From contig CAZTNA010000005.1 in the NCBI GenBank assembly GCA_964615305.1, positions 124,001-188,000 of the forward strand: 64,000 nt of DNA, in the 5' to 3' direction. Each line of letters begins with the position of its first letter. The stretch's first letter is position 1. A program made the translations under genes and the position numbers. Of the stretch, positions 16,750-25,329 are shown one piece after another. Under the pieces are notes generated by a model. It ran no database searches. It saw nothing but the letters and a program-made list of their open reading frames with translations, and was not told the DNA's origin. The DNA is from Bog-950 sp964615305 (GTDB taxonomy: Bacteria; Bacteroidota; Bacteroidia; Chitinophagales; LD1).

Positions 16750-17862
16750 ATGAAAATTTTGCTCATTGAACCTTTCTTTACAGGCTCGCATAAAAAATGG
16801 GCAGAAGATTTTAAGAGATTTAGCCGCCATGAAGTAGAAATTGTTTCTCTGCCGGGGTACCATTGGAAATGGCGTATGCATGGAGCTGCTGTTACGTTGG
16901 CTAACATACTAAACAGCAGATTGCAGCTTCCTACGCCCGATTTAATATTAGCTACTGATTTTTTAGATCTCAGCTTGTTTTTGTCGCTTACGCGAAAATG
17001 GTCAGCACAAATTTCAACGGCAGTTTACTTTCACGAAAACCAACTCACATATCCTTGGAGCCCTACCGATGCTGATGTAAAATTGAAGCGCGATAACCAT
17101 TATGCGTTTATCAATTACACATCTGCCCTTACGGCTAACAGGGTTTTCTTCAATTCAAACTATCATTACAATTCTTTCTTAGCTGAGTTGCCATCATTTC
17201 TAAGAGCATTTCCCGATTACCAAAATGTAGAAACAATGGAAGCCATCAGCGCGAAGTGCACTACACTTCCGCTGGCTTTGGACCTAAAAAAGCTTCAAGA
17301 CCACAAACCCGATAATGTTGAAAAAACAAAACGGGCAATGGTTCTTTGGAATCACCGGTGGGAGTATGATAAGAATCCGGATGCTTTCTTTAAAGCATTA
17401 TTTGAAATTCATGAGCGCGGAATTGATTTTAATCTTTGCGTATTGGGGGAGAGCTTCGCAAAGTACCCACCAATTTTTGATGAAGCTAAGGCAGTGCTTG
17501 CCGATAAAATTATTCACTGGGGCTTTGCCCAAAGTTTTGAAGAGTATTGCCAGTGGCTTTGGAAAGCCGATGTGTTGCCGGTTACTTCTGTGCAAGATTT
17601 TTTTGGAGGCAGCGTGATTGAAGCCATGTATTGCAACACCGTTCCATTTTTGCCAAAACGCCTGGCTTACCTCGAACATATACCCTCCCGGTTTCATTCC
17701 ACGTTCTATTATGATGATATAGATTTTGTAAACAAACTTCAACGCAGAATAATGGATGTAAAGTATTTGCGCGTTATGGACACCAGGCAGTACGCTTCTA
17801 AGTACGACTGGCAAAGCATGATAGATATGTACGATGAATATATGATTGAAGTAATGACATAA
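16750..17862 (+). CDS. DUF3524 glycosyltransferase, tRNA-queuosine mannosyltransferase-like
   Basis: A 370-residue protein. The N-terminal 175 residues are a DUF3524 domain (MKILLIEPFFTGSHKKWAED, SLPGYHWKWRMHGAA, ATDFLDLSLFLSL, YFHENQLTYPW), and the C-terminal part is a GT4-like glycosyltransferase (MVLWNHRWEYDKNPDAFFKA, VLGESFAKYPPIF, FFGGSVIEAMYCNTVPFLP). This is the architecture of GTDC1, in animals the enzyme that mannosylates queuosine at position 34 of tRNA-Asp. The bacterial homologue's substrate is an inference from family. It follows pyrC by 9 bp and precedes the ketosynthase cluster. FolE and QueD, early preQ0-pathway enzymes, are encoded elsewhere in this window. Confidence 0.85.
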   Translation: MKILLIEPFFTGSHKKWAEDFKRFSRHEVEIVSLPGYHWKWRMHGAAVTLANILNSRLQLPTPDLILATDFLDLSLFLSLTRKWSAQISTAVYFHENQLTYPWSPTDADVKLKRDNHYAFINYTSALTANRVFFNSNYHYNSFLAELPSFLRAFPDYQNVETMEAISAKCTTLPLALDLKKLQDHKPDNVEKTKRAMVLWNHRWEYDKNPDAFFKALFEIHERGIDFNLCVLGESFAKYPPIFDEAKAVLADKIIHWGFAQSFEEYCQWLWKADVLPVTSVQDFFGGSVIEAMYCNTVPFLPKRLAYLEHIPSRFHSTFYYDDIDFVNKLQRRIMDVKYLRVMDTRQYASKYDWQSMIDMYDEYMIEVMT

Positions 17863-17910
17863 ATCAGCACTTCTTTTTTTGGCTAACTCGCCTATTTTGC
17901 ACGCCTCGGT

Positions 17911-18492
17911 ATGGCACATTCAGATTTTTGTTTTTCGGTGGTAGAAATTAACGAACGTCAAGTTTTGGGTGATGGTAAGTTAGTGTTTGAAAAAAAGGAT
18001 GTCAGTGATCTTGAGTTTTTACAGACAGCTTACACACATTTTGAAATAAACTATCCCAAATTTTTTAAGATGGATAACCTGTGTAAGACCGGCTTTTTAG
18101 CAGGAGAGATTTTGATGAGAGGTAAAAATATATCGAAGAATTTTTTGCCTGAGCAGATTGGTATTATACTCAGTACTGCAAACTCAAGTTTAGATACCGA
18201 TCTTCGATATCAGCATACGGTGAACGAAGCGCCCAGCCCGGGACTGTTTGTCTATACATTGCCAAATGTAATTTTAGGAGAATTGTCTATCAGACATGCT
18301 ATAAAGGGCGAATCAGCTTGTTTCGTTTTTGATATATTTGACCGCGTTTTTCAGCGTAATTATCTTCAACAGCTTTTCGAAACCGGAAAGTTGAAAGTTG
18401 GAATTTCAGGTTGGGCAGAGTATTATAACGGAAACGCCAATGCAGTTTTCTTTTATCATGAACACACTTCCTTATTAACAATAGTACCTTAA
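17911..18492 (+). CDS. Truncated ketosynthase-like protein (3-oxoacyl-ACP synthase, N-terminal half only)
   Basis: A 193-residue protein matching only the N-terminal half of a thiolase-fold ketosynthase. Recognisable blocks are GIILSTANSSLDTDLRYQ, PGLFVYTLPNVILGELSIRH and KGESACFVFD, whose Cys137 aligns with the KS active-site Cys. The C-terminal half with both catalytic His is absent. Proteins of this size and pattern are found in Bacteroidota flexirubin/aryl-polyene clusters, where they may help a complete KS. It is the first of four tightly packed genes (KS half, ACP, KS, KS-beta); the next begins 21 bp after its stop. A TATTTTGC box (17893-17900) just upstream resembles a weak -7 element. 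Confidence 0.75.
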   Translation: MAHSDFCFSVVEINERQVLGDGKLVFEKKDVSDLEFLQTAYTHFEINYPKFFKMDNLCKTGFLAGEILMRGKNISKNFLPEQIGIILSTANSSLDTDLRYQHTVNEAPSPGLFVYTLPNVILGELSIRHAIKGESACFVFDIFDRVFQRNYLQQLFETGKLKVGISGWAEYYNGNANAVFFYHEHTSLLTIVP

Positions 18493-18513
18493 CATCACAA
18501 CACATACACGGAA

Positions 18514-18771
18514 ATGAGCGATTTAATATCCACACTTAAAATTCAAATTATTGAGCAACTGAATTTGCAACATCTTAAGCCCGAAGACATTGGCGATGAT
18601 CAACCTCTGTTTGTAGAAGGTCTCGGCCTCGACTCAATAGATGCACTTGAGCTGATTGTTTTACTTCAACAGCACTACGGCATTAAGCTAGCCAACCCGC
18701 AAGATGGGCCACAGGTTTTTAAATCAGTAAAATCTATTGCTGATTACATTACAGCACACAGAACCAAATAA
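18514..18771 (+). CDS. Acyl carrier protein
   Basis: An 85-residue acyl carrier protein. The phosphopantetheine attachment motif is GLDSIDALEL with Ser41; helices before and after (IIEQLNLQHLKPEDIGDD, FKSVKSIADYITA) fit the four-helix ACP fold. It should be primed by a 4'-phosphopantetheinyl transferase and carry the growing chain for the adjacent ketosynthases. It differs from a housekeeping AcpP by its setting and by the DSID motif in place of DSLD, and it is more like the dedicated ACPs of polyene or polyketide clusters. Neighbouring genes lie 21 bp upstream and 12 bp downstream. Confidence 0.93.
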   Translation: MSDLISTLKIQIIEQLNLQHLKPEDIGDDQPLFVEGLGLDSIDALELIVLLQQHYGIKLANPQDGPQVFKSVKSIADYITAHRTK

Positions 18772-18783
18772 TCTTCTTTTAAA

Positions 18784-19974
18784 ATGCAGGTATTTATAGC
18801 AGGCAAGGGAGTTATTTCTGCTATCGGAAATAATCTGCAAGAAACCCTCGCCTCGTTGCGAATAGCAAAATCGGGCGTTGGCAGAATTACTGTTTTACCT
18901 ACGCGTTATGCAGATATGTTGCCGGCTGCAGAGGTCAAAATTTCTAATGAAGATCTTGCTTCATTATCCGGGCTGAACAAAGAAATTCCACGCACAGCTA
19001 TGTTAAGCATGATTGCAGCGCGTGAAGCATTGGCAGATGCCAATATTCCAGACTTTGATAAATGGCGAACCGGTTTTATATCGGCCAACACAGTAGGGGC
19101 AATGGATAAAACAGAAACTATTTACAAGTACTACCTGCAAGATGATTCAACCGAAAAACTGATAGAAGAATCAGATTATGACAGCGGGTTTGTTACTGAG
19201 ATTGTTGCTGCTCCACTTGGCATTAAACATCATGTTACTACAATTAGCACTGCTTGTTCTTCATCGGCAAATTCAATTGCATACGCTTCGCGGTTAATTA
19301 GAAGCAATCAGTTAGACATTGCGGTGGCTGGCGGCTGTGATGCTATGAGTAGATTTACATTAAACGGGTTTAACTCATTAATGATATTAGATAGTAGCCC
19401 ATGCATGCCATATGATGAAAATCGTAAAGGGTTAAACTTGGGAGAAGGTGCTGGTTATGTAGTGTTGGTTTCTGAAAAGGTGGCTGCTACCCTTGGGAAA
19501 AAACCAACCACATTTGTTAGCGGTTATGCCAATGCCAACGATGCTTTTCATCAAACAGCGTCTTCGCCCGAAGGGCGGGGTAACTTTCTGGCTATGACCG
19601 GGGCTCTTGAAATGAGCGGTCTGAAGCCCGAACAAATTGATTACATCAATTTACATGGCACAGGAACTTTGAATAATGATTTATCAGAAGGTTTGGCTAT
19701 TGAACGAATTTTTGAAAAAGTACCGCGCTCAAGTTCTACAAAGCCATATACGGGGCATACGCTGGGAGCGTGTGCCGGTATCGAAGCGGTTTTTTCAGTC
19801 ATGGCCATTGAGAATGGAATTGTTTTCCCGAACCTTCGGTTTCAAACAAAAATGAAAGAGTTGAATTTTTTACCGGTAACAGAATTAGTTGAAGATGTTA
19901 AAGTGAATCATGTAATGAGTAATTCGTTTGGGTTTGGGGGAAATTGTTCGTCAGTTATTTTTTCAAAATCATAG
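18784..19974 (+). CDS. Beta-ketoacyl-ACP synthase (KS-alpha type)
   Basis: A 396-residue FabF-like ketosynthase with the full Cys-His-His triad: STACSS (Cys158), LHGTGTLNND (first His, about 290) and TGHTLGACAGIE (second His, about 325). It ends with NSFGFGGNCSSV. It would condense ACP-bound malonyl and acyl units. It sits between an ACP and a catalytically impaired KS-like partner, so it probably acts as the KS-alpha of a KS-alpha/beta pair, as in aryl-polyene or type II polyketide systems. No ketoreductase, dehydratase or acyltransferase is adjacent. It could instead serve an unusual fatty-acid branch. Confidence 0.92.
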   Translation: MQVFIAGKGVISAIGNNLQETLASLRIAKSGVGRITVLPTRYADMLPAAEVKISNEDLASLSGLNKEIPRTAMLSMIAAREALADANIPDFDKWRTGFISANTVGAMDKTETIYKYYLQDDSTEKLIEESDYDSGFVTEIVAAPLGIKHHVTTISTACSSSANSIAYASRLIRSNQLDIAVAGGCDAMSRFTLNGFNSLMILDSSPCMPYDENRKGLNLGEGAGYVVLVSEKVAATLGKKPTTFVSGYANANDAFHQTASSPEGRGNFLAMTGALEMSGLKPEQIDYINLHGTGTLNNDLSEGLAIERIFEKVPRSSSTKPYTGHTLGACAGIEAVFSVMAIENGIVFPNLRFQTKMKELNFLPVTELVEDVKVNHVMSNSFGFGGNCSSVIFSKS

Positions 19975-19983
19975 AGTTCGGGA

Positions 19984-21039
19984 ATGGATCTATACATAAA
20001 CGGGATTGGTTGTATTTCGCCACAGCACACCTGCAACCCGTTTGAGTTTCTTACAGAAATTAAAGAGTATTCTACCAACAGAATGGTATGCGTGGACGGA
20101 GACTATACTAGGTTTTTTGATGCCGGATCAATGCGCAGAATGGGCAGGCTGATGCGATACGGAACAGCCGCTGGTTTGTTGGCTCTAGAAGATTCAGCCG
20201 TTCAGGTTCCCGGAGCAATAAGCACCGGCACGGGGTGGGGATTACCCGAAGTTTCGCAAAAGTTTTTACGTAGTTTAATTGAAGCAGAAGAAACCATTGT
20301 AAGCCCAACTACTTTTATTCAGTCAACGCATAACACAGTTAGTTCTAACATAGCATTGTTACGCACATGTCTTGCACACAATAATACCTTTTCACATAAA
20401 GGGTTTTCGTTTGAAAGTGCCCTTATTGATGCGCAACTTTTAGTCAGTGAACACATGGATAACATATTAGTAGGTGCGTATGACGAAGTGAGCGATTACA
20501 AGTATGCTTCTATGAAAAAGACTAAAGAGGTGAGAGGTTTGCCTTGTAGTTCGCTTGATATTTTTGGTGAAGCAGGCCACGGAATTATTGCCGGTGAGGG
20601 GGCAGCTTTCTTTGTGTTGAGTAAAACACCTTCAAACAACTGCTACGGATTGTTTGCGGGCAACCAATCATTTTTTAACCCTTCAGCGAAAGAAGCAGAA
20701 GAGTATATTCTTGCTTTTGTAAAACAACATAGTTTGAAACTTCAAGATATTGACGTAGTAATCACTGGTATTAATGGCGATACCGCTACCGATTACCCAC
20801 GAATGACTATCAATAAAAACCTGTTTAACGCATCTACAATAGTTGTATTTAAGCACTTGTGCGGTGAATACATGACAGCATCTTCTTTTGCTTTTTATTT
20901 AGCAGCGCAAATGATGAATAAGCAACGAATACCGGACGAAGTAATTTTGAATAATAGAAAGCGAATGCCTAAAGTTGTTCTATTGTACAATTCGTATAAA
21001 GCATATCATTCACTGATGCTTTTTAAAGCTACCGTATGA
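19984..21039 (+). CDS. Ketosynthase-like chain-length-factor homologue (KS-beta, lacks active-site Cys)
   Basis: A 351-residue degenerate ketosynthase. Aligning it by eye with the preceding KS puts Gly140 (HKGFSFE) where the catalytic Cys stands. The HGTG motif is replaced by TGINGDT; only the second His is kept (FKHLCGEYMTASS). The N-terminus (MDLYINGIGCISPQ) and the QSTHNTVSSNIAL block are typical KS features. Such Cys-less KS proteins act as chain-length factors in heterodimers with KS-alpha. It starts 9 bp after the KS-alpha stop, and its end overlaps the pth start by 4 bp, so pth is translationally coupled to this cluster. Confidence 0.85.
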   Translation: MDLYINGIGCISPQHTCNPFEFLTEIKEYSTNRMVCVDGDYTRFFDAGSMRRMGRLMRYGTAAGLLALEDSAVQVPGAISTGTGWGLPEVSQKFLRSLIEAEETIVSPTTFIQSTHNTVSSNIALLRTCLAHNNTFSHKGFSFESALIDAQLLVSEHMDNILVGAYDEVSDYKYASMKKTKEVRGLPCSSLDIFGEAGHGIIAGEGAAFFVLSKTPSNNCYGLFAGNQSFFNPSAKEAEEYILAFVKQHSLKLQDIDVVITGINGDTATDYPRMTINKNLFNASTIVVFKHLCGEYMTASSFAFYLAAQMMNKQRIPDEVILNNRKRMPKVVLLYNSYKAYHSLMLFKATV

Positions 21040-21596
21040 ACTTTTTAATTGCGTGCCTCGGAAACATTGGTGAAGAGTATGAAAACACCCGGCACAATAT
21101 CGGTTTTAAAATAGCTGATGAGTTAAGCATATCTAGTAACACAGTTTTTAGTCTTGAGCGCCATGCATTTGTTGCCCAGTATCGCAACCGTGGTAAAAAT
21201 GTTTGTGTTATTAAGCCCACCACTTACATGAACCTTTCGGGAAAAGCAGTGAGATATTGGATGAATGAGTTGAAAGTACCTCCGCAGAATCTACTGGTAG
21301 TGCTTGATGATTTGGCTTTACCTTTCGGTGCTGTGCGAATACGCGCTAAAGGTAGCGATGGTGGGCATAATGGATTAAAAGATATTGATGCTGTTCTCGG
21401 AAGTGGAAACTATCCGCGTTTGCGTTTCGGAATCAGTAACGAATTTGCCAAAGGTAAACAGGTAGATTATGTGTTAGGCAAATGGACAGCCGATGAAATG
21501 AAACTGTTAGCAGAACGAATCAAAATTGCCTGTAACGGTGTAAACAGTTTTATGTTTGAAGGTATAGACCGGGCAATGACTAAGTACAACAAGTAG
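21036..21596 (+). CDS. pth: Peptidyl-tRNA hydrolase
   Basis: A 186-residue Pth, which frees tRNA from peptidyl-tRNA released prematurely by ribosomes. Catalytic residues are in place: His20 in NTRHNIGF, Asn10 in CLGNIGEEYE, the VLDDLALPFG Asp, and GSDGGHNGLKD. TYMNLSGKAV is the conserved substrate-binding loop. The usual GLGNPG is CLGNIG here, a mild variant. Its start codon overlaps the stop of the ketosynthase-like gene (ATGA). It is cytoplasmic and very likely essential. Confidence 0.97.
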   Translation: MNFLIACLGNIGEEYENTRHNIGFKIADELSISSNTVFSLERHAFVAQYRNRGKNVCVIKPTTYMNLSGKAVRYWMNELKVPPQNLLVVLDDLALPFGAVRIRAKGSDGGHNGLKDIDAVLGSGNYPRLRFGISNEFAKGKQVDYVLGKWTADEMKLLAERIKIACNGVNSFMFEGIDRAMTKYNK

Positions 21597-21651
21597 CTGT
21601 TCGGTGCTTTGCTGATTTTGCTTAAGATTACAACAACTGGCACTCACTGAA

Positions 21652-24465
21652 ATGAAAAGTTTTTTAGAGCAAACAGCTGAAAAAATTTTGACTAAACACG
21701 GCAGAGACCTTAGTCGCGTACTAGTGCTTATGCCTAATCAACGCGCGTGTACATACTTTAGAAATGAGTTGAAGAAACAAGCCACTCAAGCAGTGTTTGC
21801 TCCTGAAATTTCAACCCTTCAAAACTGGCTGCTATCTCAAAGCAAGCTCACTTTGATCGACAATATTGAATTGGTTACTGAACTGTTCAACTGTCACAGG
21901 GAAATTGGCGGCAGCTTAACGTTAGATGAGTTTGTAGGTACCGCTAATATTCTCTTAAGCGATTTCGATGAACTCGATCTACAAATGGTTCATGCAAAGT
22001 CATTTTTTAAAAATTTAGAGTTGTTGCAAAGCATGAAAATGTATGAACCGGGCGAGCAACCAACTGAGTATAAACAGCAGTATCGAAAATTTTGGGAAGA
22101 TTTTGGGAAATTGTATCACATGCTCCGTCAAAAGCTTTTCGATAAAAAATCAGGGTATCGCGGTATGATTTTAAGGCAGGTGTCTGAACATATAGAAAGC
22201 ATAACTGTTAACAGCTCACATGTTTACTTGATTGGGTTCGGCTTGTTAAACAAGAACGATGAGGTGGCGGTTTCGTATTTAATAAATAATGCCAATGCCG
22301 AATTAATTTGGGATGCTGATAATTATTACGTGCGCAATACGATGAATGAGGCGGGTAATTTTTTCAGAAAAAACAGAATAAAGTTTAGGCAGAGCGAGAA
22401 AAACTATGGCAACGGAATAAGCACCGGAAAGAAGCACGTGCAAATAATAGGTACTGCAAAAAATGTAGGTCAGGTGAAAGTAGTTGCAGATATCCTTCAA
22501 AATAAGTTAGAGGTAAATGAACAAACTGCACTTGACACAGTTATCGTTTTACCCGATGAAAAGTTACTCAGTCTTGTTATTGCCAATTTACCTGCATGTG
22601 TGCCTTCGGTCAATATTACTATGGGGCTTACAGTAGCCGGAAGTAAACCGGCAGCATTTCTTGATATTATATTCCGGCTTTACACTAACTCCATTAAGTA
22701 TCAATCACCCATTCATGGTCAACGGTTTTATTACAAAGATGTTTTTGAGTTGCTGCAACATAGCTTTATCAGGTATTTTTTGAAAGATGCAGAAACGAGC
22801 CGGTTTATTCAAGCAATGAAGAAGCAGAATCGCGTATTGATAAGGTACGAAGAACTCGAAGTATTTTTTAAAGGGGTACTCGCTAAGTTTTTGTTCCTAG
22901 GCGAAGACGCTGCAGCCTTTGCATCAAACTTGCACCAAGTTATGTCTCAGCTGCTCAACGAATTAATACAGCAAGCGAGAAGTGGAAATTCCGGCTTCGA
23001 AACAGATGTCGAAGTAGCTTATCGTATGCTGAATATTATTACCAATGCGCAAGATATTTTTGTGAATGGCGATACACTTAGTATTAAAACTTTCATTGCA
23101 TTACTGAAAGAAGATTTTAGAAATACCCGTGTTCCGCTGCAGGGCGACCCGGTGCAGGGCTTGCAGATTATGGGTTTGCAGGAAACCCGAACACTCGATT
23201 TTAAGAATGTAATTTTCCTTTCTGCCAATGAAGGTATTCTGCCATCAGGTAAAAACCTTCGTTCTTATATTCCTTATGAGTTGCGGTACGAGTTTTTAAC
23301 TACTCATAAAGAACGCGATGAACTGACAGCTTATTTGTTTTACAGGCTGTTTCAAAAAGCAGAAAATATTTTTGTGCTATATAACACTGAGCCCGATGAG
23401 CTAGGCGGAGGTGAGAAAAGCAGGTTTGTGCTACAAATACAACATGAGCTACAAACGGAAAACCCAAATGCGGTAATTACAGACACTGTTTTTGCCATTG
23501 ATCCACCTCCTGCAGTTGCAGAAGCAAAAATTGTAATCTCAAAAGACGAGAAGATTTTAAGCAAACTGAATGAGATTCTAACGGGTTCCGGAATTTCTCC
23601 ATCAGCACTTAACACATACATTAATTGTAGCCTGCAATACTACTTCCGGTACATAGGCGGTTTACGTGAGCGAGATGAAATGGAAGAAAGTATAGAAGCG
23701 GCAACCATTGGTTCGGCTGTACATTTTGCCCTCGAAAAGATTTACGAAAAGAAGTTAGCCAAAACTCTTACCGTTGATTTTTTTGAAGCAGAGGCAAAAA
23801 ACCGCGAACAAATTGAAAACTTGATTCGGGCACATTTGTCAGAAAAATTTGATCGAGATAGCTTAACGACCGGCAAAAACCTCCTATTATTTAAAGTTTG
23901 CGCAAAACTGGTAGAAGAATACCTGAAAGCGCAACAACTCGAATTTCGACAACTCAACGATTCCGGAGTTTCGGTAACACTCGAAATGCTCGAAGCCAAA
24001 TTAGAACATACAGTTTTAGTTTTAGGCAAACAGATTAAGGTTACGGGTAGGGTTGACAGGGTAGATAAAACAACCGATGCAGTTCATATTGCCGACTATA
24101 AAACCTCTAAGTATTCATCCATACCTGTGTTAGATTCAAAAACATGGAGCGAACTAACCAGCGACCCCAAATATTCGAAGCCGGTTCAACTGTTGGTATA
24201 TGCCTGGTTATATCAAAGTATTTACAGTAAACATGTTCCTATTCGGTCAGGAATTTACTGGCTCCGCGAAAGCGACAAGCAATTAGATACATTAAGAGTA
24301 AGCAAAACGGACGATTTGCTTACAGCCGAAACCATTAAACTGTTTGAAGAAAAATTAATAAGCGTCATAGCAGAAATGCTAAACCCCCAAGTGCCTTTTG
24401 CCAAAACTACAGACGAAAAACGATGTGTTTACTGCGAGTTTAATAGTATATGTGAGCGGAGTTAA
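21652..24465 (+). CDS. AddB-like PD-(D/E)XK nuclease with Fe-S cluster motif
   Basis: A 937-residue protein of the AddB-like family found in Bacteroidota. The N-terminal region resembles an inactivated UvrD-type helicase: the Walker A position reads LVLMPNQRACTYF, without GxGKT. The C-terminal nuclease (about 640-937) shows ALNTYINCSLQYYFRYIGGL, GSAVHFALEKIYE, and the PD-(D/E)XK core VDRVDKTTD ... ADYKTSK. One upstream Cys (YINCS) plus CVYCEFNSIC (CX2CX5C) give the four ligands of the AddB iron-sulfur staple. It would work in double-strand-break end processing with an AddA partner, which is not in the window. Its end overlaps the convergent ribH by 4 bp. Confidence 0.88.
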   Translation: MKSFLEQTAEKILTKHGRDLSRVLVLMPNQRACTYFRNELKKQATQAVFAPEISTLQNWLLSQSKLTLIDNIELVTELFNCHREIGGSLTLDEFVGTANILLSDFDELDLQMVHAKSFFKNLELLQSMKMYEPGEQPTEYKQQYRKFWEDFGKLYHMLRQKLFDKKSGYRGMILRQVSEHIESITVNSSHVYLIGFGLLNKNDEVAVSYLINNANAELIWDADNYYVRNTMNEAGNFFRKNRIKFRQSEKNYGNGISTGKKHVQIIGTAKNVGQVKVVADILQNKLEVNEQTALDTVIVLPDEKLLSLVIANLPACVPSVNITMGLTVAGSKPAAFLDIIFRLYTNSIKYQSPIHGQRFYYKDVFELLQHSFIRYFLKDAETSRFIQAMKKQNRVLIRYEELEVFFKGVLAKFLFLGEDAAAFASNLHQVMSQLLNELIQQARSGNSGFETDVEVAYRMLNIITNAQDIFVNGDTLSIKTFIALLKEDFRNTRVPLQGDPVQGLQIMGLQETRTLDFKNVIFLSANEGILPSGKNLRSYIPYELRYEFLTTHKERDELTAYLFYRLFQKAENIFVLYNTEPDELGGGEKSRFVLQIQHELQTENPNAVITDTVFAIDPPPAVAEAKIVISKDEKILSKLNEILTGSGISPSALNTYINCSLQYYFRYIGGLRERDEMEESIEAATIGSAVHFALEKIYEKKLAKTLTVDFFEAEAKNREQIENLIRAHLSEKFDRDSLTTGKNLLLFKVCAKLVEEYLKAQQLEFRQLNDSGVSVTLEMLEAKLEHTVLVLGKQIKVTGRVDRVDKTTDAVHIADYKTSKYSSIPVLDSKTWSELTSDPKYSKPVQLLVYAWLYQSIYSKHVPIRSGIYWLRESDKQLDTLRVSKTDDLLTAETIKLFEEKLISVIAEMLNPQVPFAKTTDEKRCVYCEFNSICERS

Positions 24466-24953
24466 GAACATTTATTTTTCAACTCAAGCATTTTTAGAGC
24501 GGCTACTGCGCACTCAACACCCTTATTGCCGTGTTTTCCACCTGACCTGTCTTTTGCTTGCTGTAGTGTATTAGGTGTAATTATACCGAATAAAAAAGGG
24601 GCACCTGTTTTTACACTCAAGTTCATTAGTGCCTGAGATGTAGCCATATTTATATAAACATCATGCTCTGTGTCGCCTTTAATAACACAGCCAAGTGCCA
24701 GCATTGCATCTGTTTTTCTTTTCTCATGCAACCATTTTGCTGCGAGAGGTAACTCATAGGCACCGGGGGTAAGTTCAACAAATATGTTTTTTTCTTTAAT
24801 GCCGTGTTTTATCAAAGTTGCTATTGCCCCATCTCTTAAAGCATAGGTAATGTTGCTATGGTAATCGGAAACCACAATGCCAATTTTTAGTTTATCAGCG
24901 TTTACAACATTCAGTTTACCGTGCTTCGATAGGTTTTTTGTTTTGGCTGACAT
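24462..24953 (-). CDS. ribH: 6,7-dimethyl-8-ribityllumazine synthase
   Basis: A 163-residue lumazine synthase, which joins 5-amino-6-ribitylamino-uracil with dihydroxybutanone phosphate in the next-to-last step of riboflavin synthesis. Motifs: VVSDYHSNIT at the N-terminus, the substrate loop TPGAYELPLAAK, GCVIKGDTEHDVYI with the catalytic His, FGIITPNTLQQA, and GNKGVECAVAALKML. Its length fits 60-mer or pentamer-forming RibH. It is a single gene on the minus strand, divergent from rpoB and convergent with the AddB-like gene. Confidence 0.96.
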   Translation of the reverse strand: MSAKTKNLSKHGKLNVVNADKLKIGIVVSDYHSNITYALRDGAIATLIKHGIKEKNIFVELTPGAYELPLAAKWLHEKRKTDAMLALGCVIKGDTEHDVYINMATSQALMNLSVKTGAPFLFGIITPNTLQQAKDRSGGKHGNKGVECAVAALKMLELKNKCS

Positions 24954-25176
24954 AGAGAATTTTTTTTCGCTTGCAATTCTAAATAAATTAGGGAGGGTAA
25001 AAATTGGTTGTGTTTAAACACTATAATTAACTAGCATATAAAATTTAATATGATTTTAAATTATTGACTTTCATGAATTTAGCTGAATTGCCAAACGTTT
25101 CTATACCCCATTTAGCCTCGGTAAAACCACCCTCACAAATTTTCAGCCAAAAATTAGGTTAAGCAGGTTCGAATAC

Positions 25177-25184
25177 TACATTTG
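25177..25184 (+). promoter_or_regulatory. Bacteroidota -7 promoter element of rpoB
   Basis: TACATTTG matches TAnnTTTG exactly and is followed by CAGTCCGTTTTGC. No clear TTG is seen at -33, only TTAGG. Transcription would start near 25190, leaving a leader of about 140 nt before rpoB. The rest of the 376-bp space between ribH and rpoB is AT-rich and shows no gene. Confidence 0.6.
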
Positions 25185-25304
25185 CAGTCCGTTTTGCAAA
25201 ACCGGTTCCTCAATATCTTAGAAAAAATGTAGTTCAGTGGATGTTTTCTCCTCTCAAAAAGAAGAAATTTCGTCCCGCATTATTATTTGTATTGATGGAA
25301 ATTA

Positions 25305-25318
25305 GTTAACATGTTAAC
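25305..25318. promoter_or_regulatory. Perfect palindrome in the rpoB leader
   Basis: GTTAACATGTTAAC is a 14-bp perfect palindrome ending 11 bp before the rpoB ATG. It could be a protein-binding site or a small RNA hairpin near the ribosome site; its function is unknown. The ATG inside it is out of frame with rpoB. Confidence 0.35.
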
Positions 25319-25329
25319 CAAGATATGCC

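Noticed and set aside
17911..21039. Calling the ketosynthase set a complete flexirubin/aryl-polyene cluster
   Set aside because: The tailoring genes (ketoreductase, dehydratase, ammonia-lyase, acyltransferase, dialkylresorcinol genes) are not present within the window.
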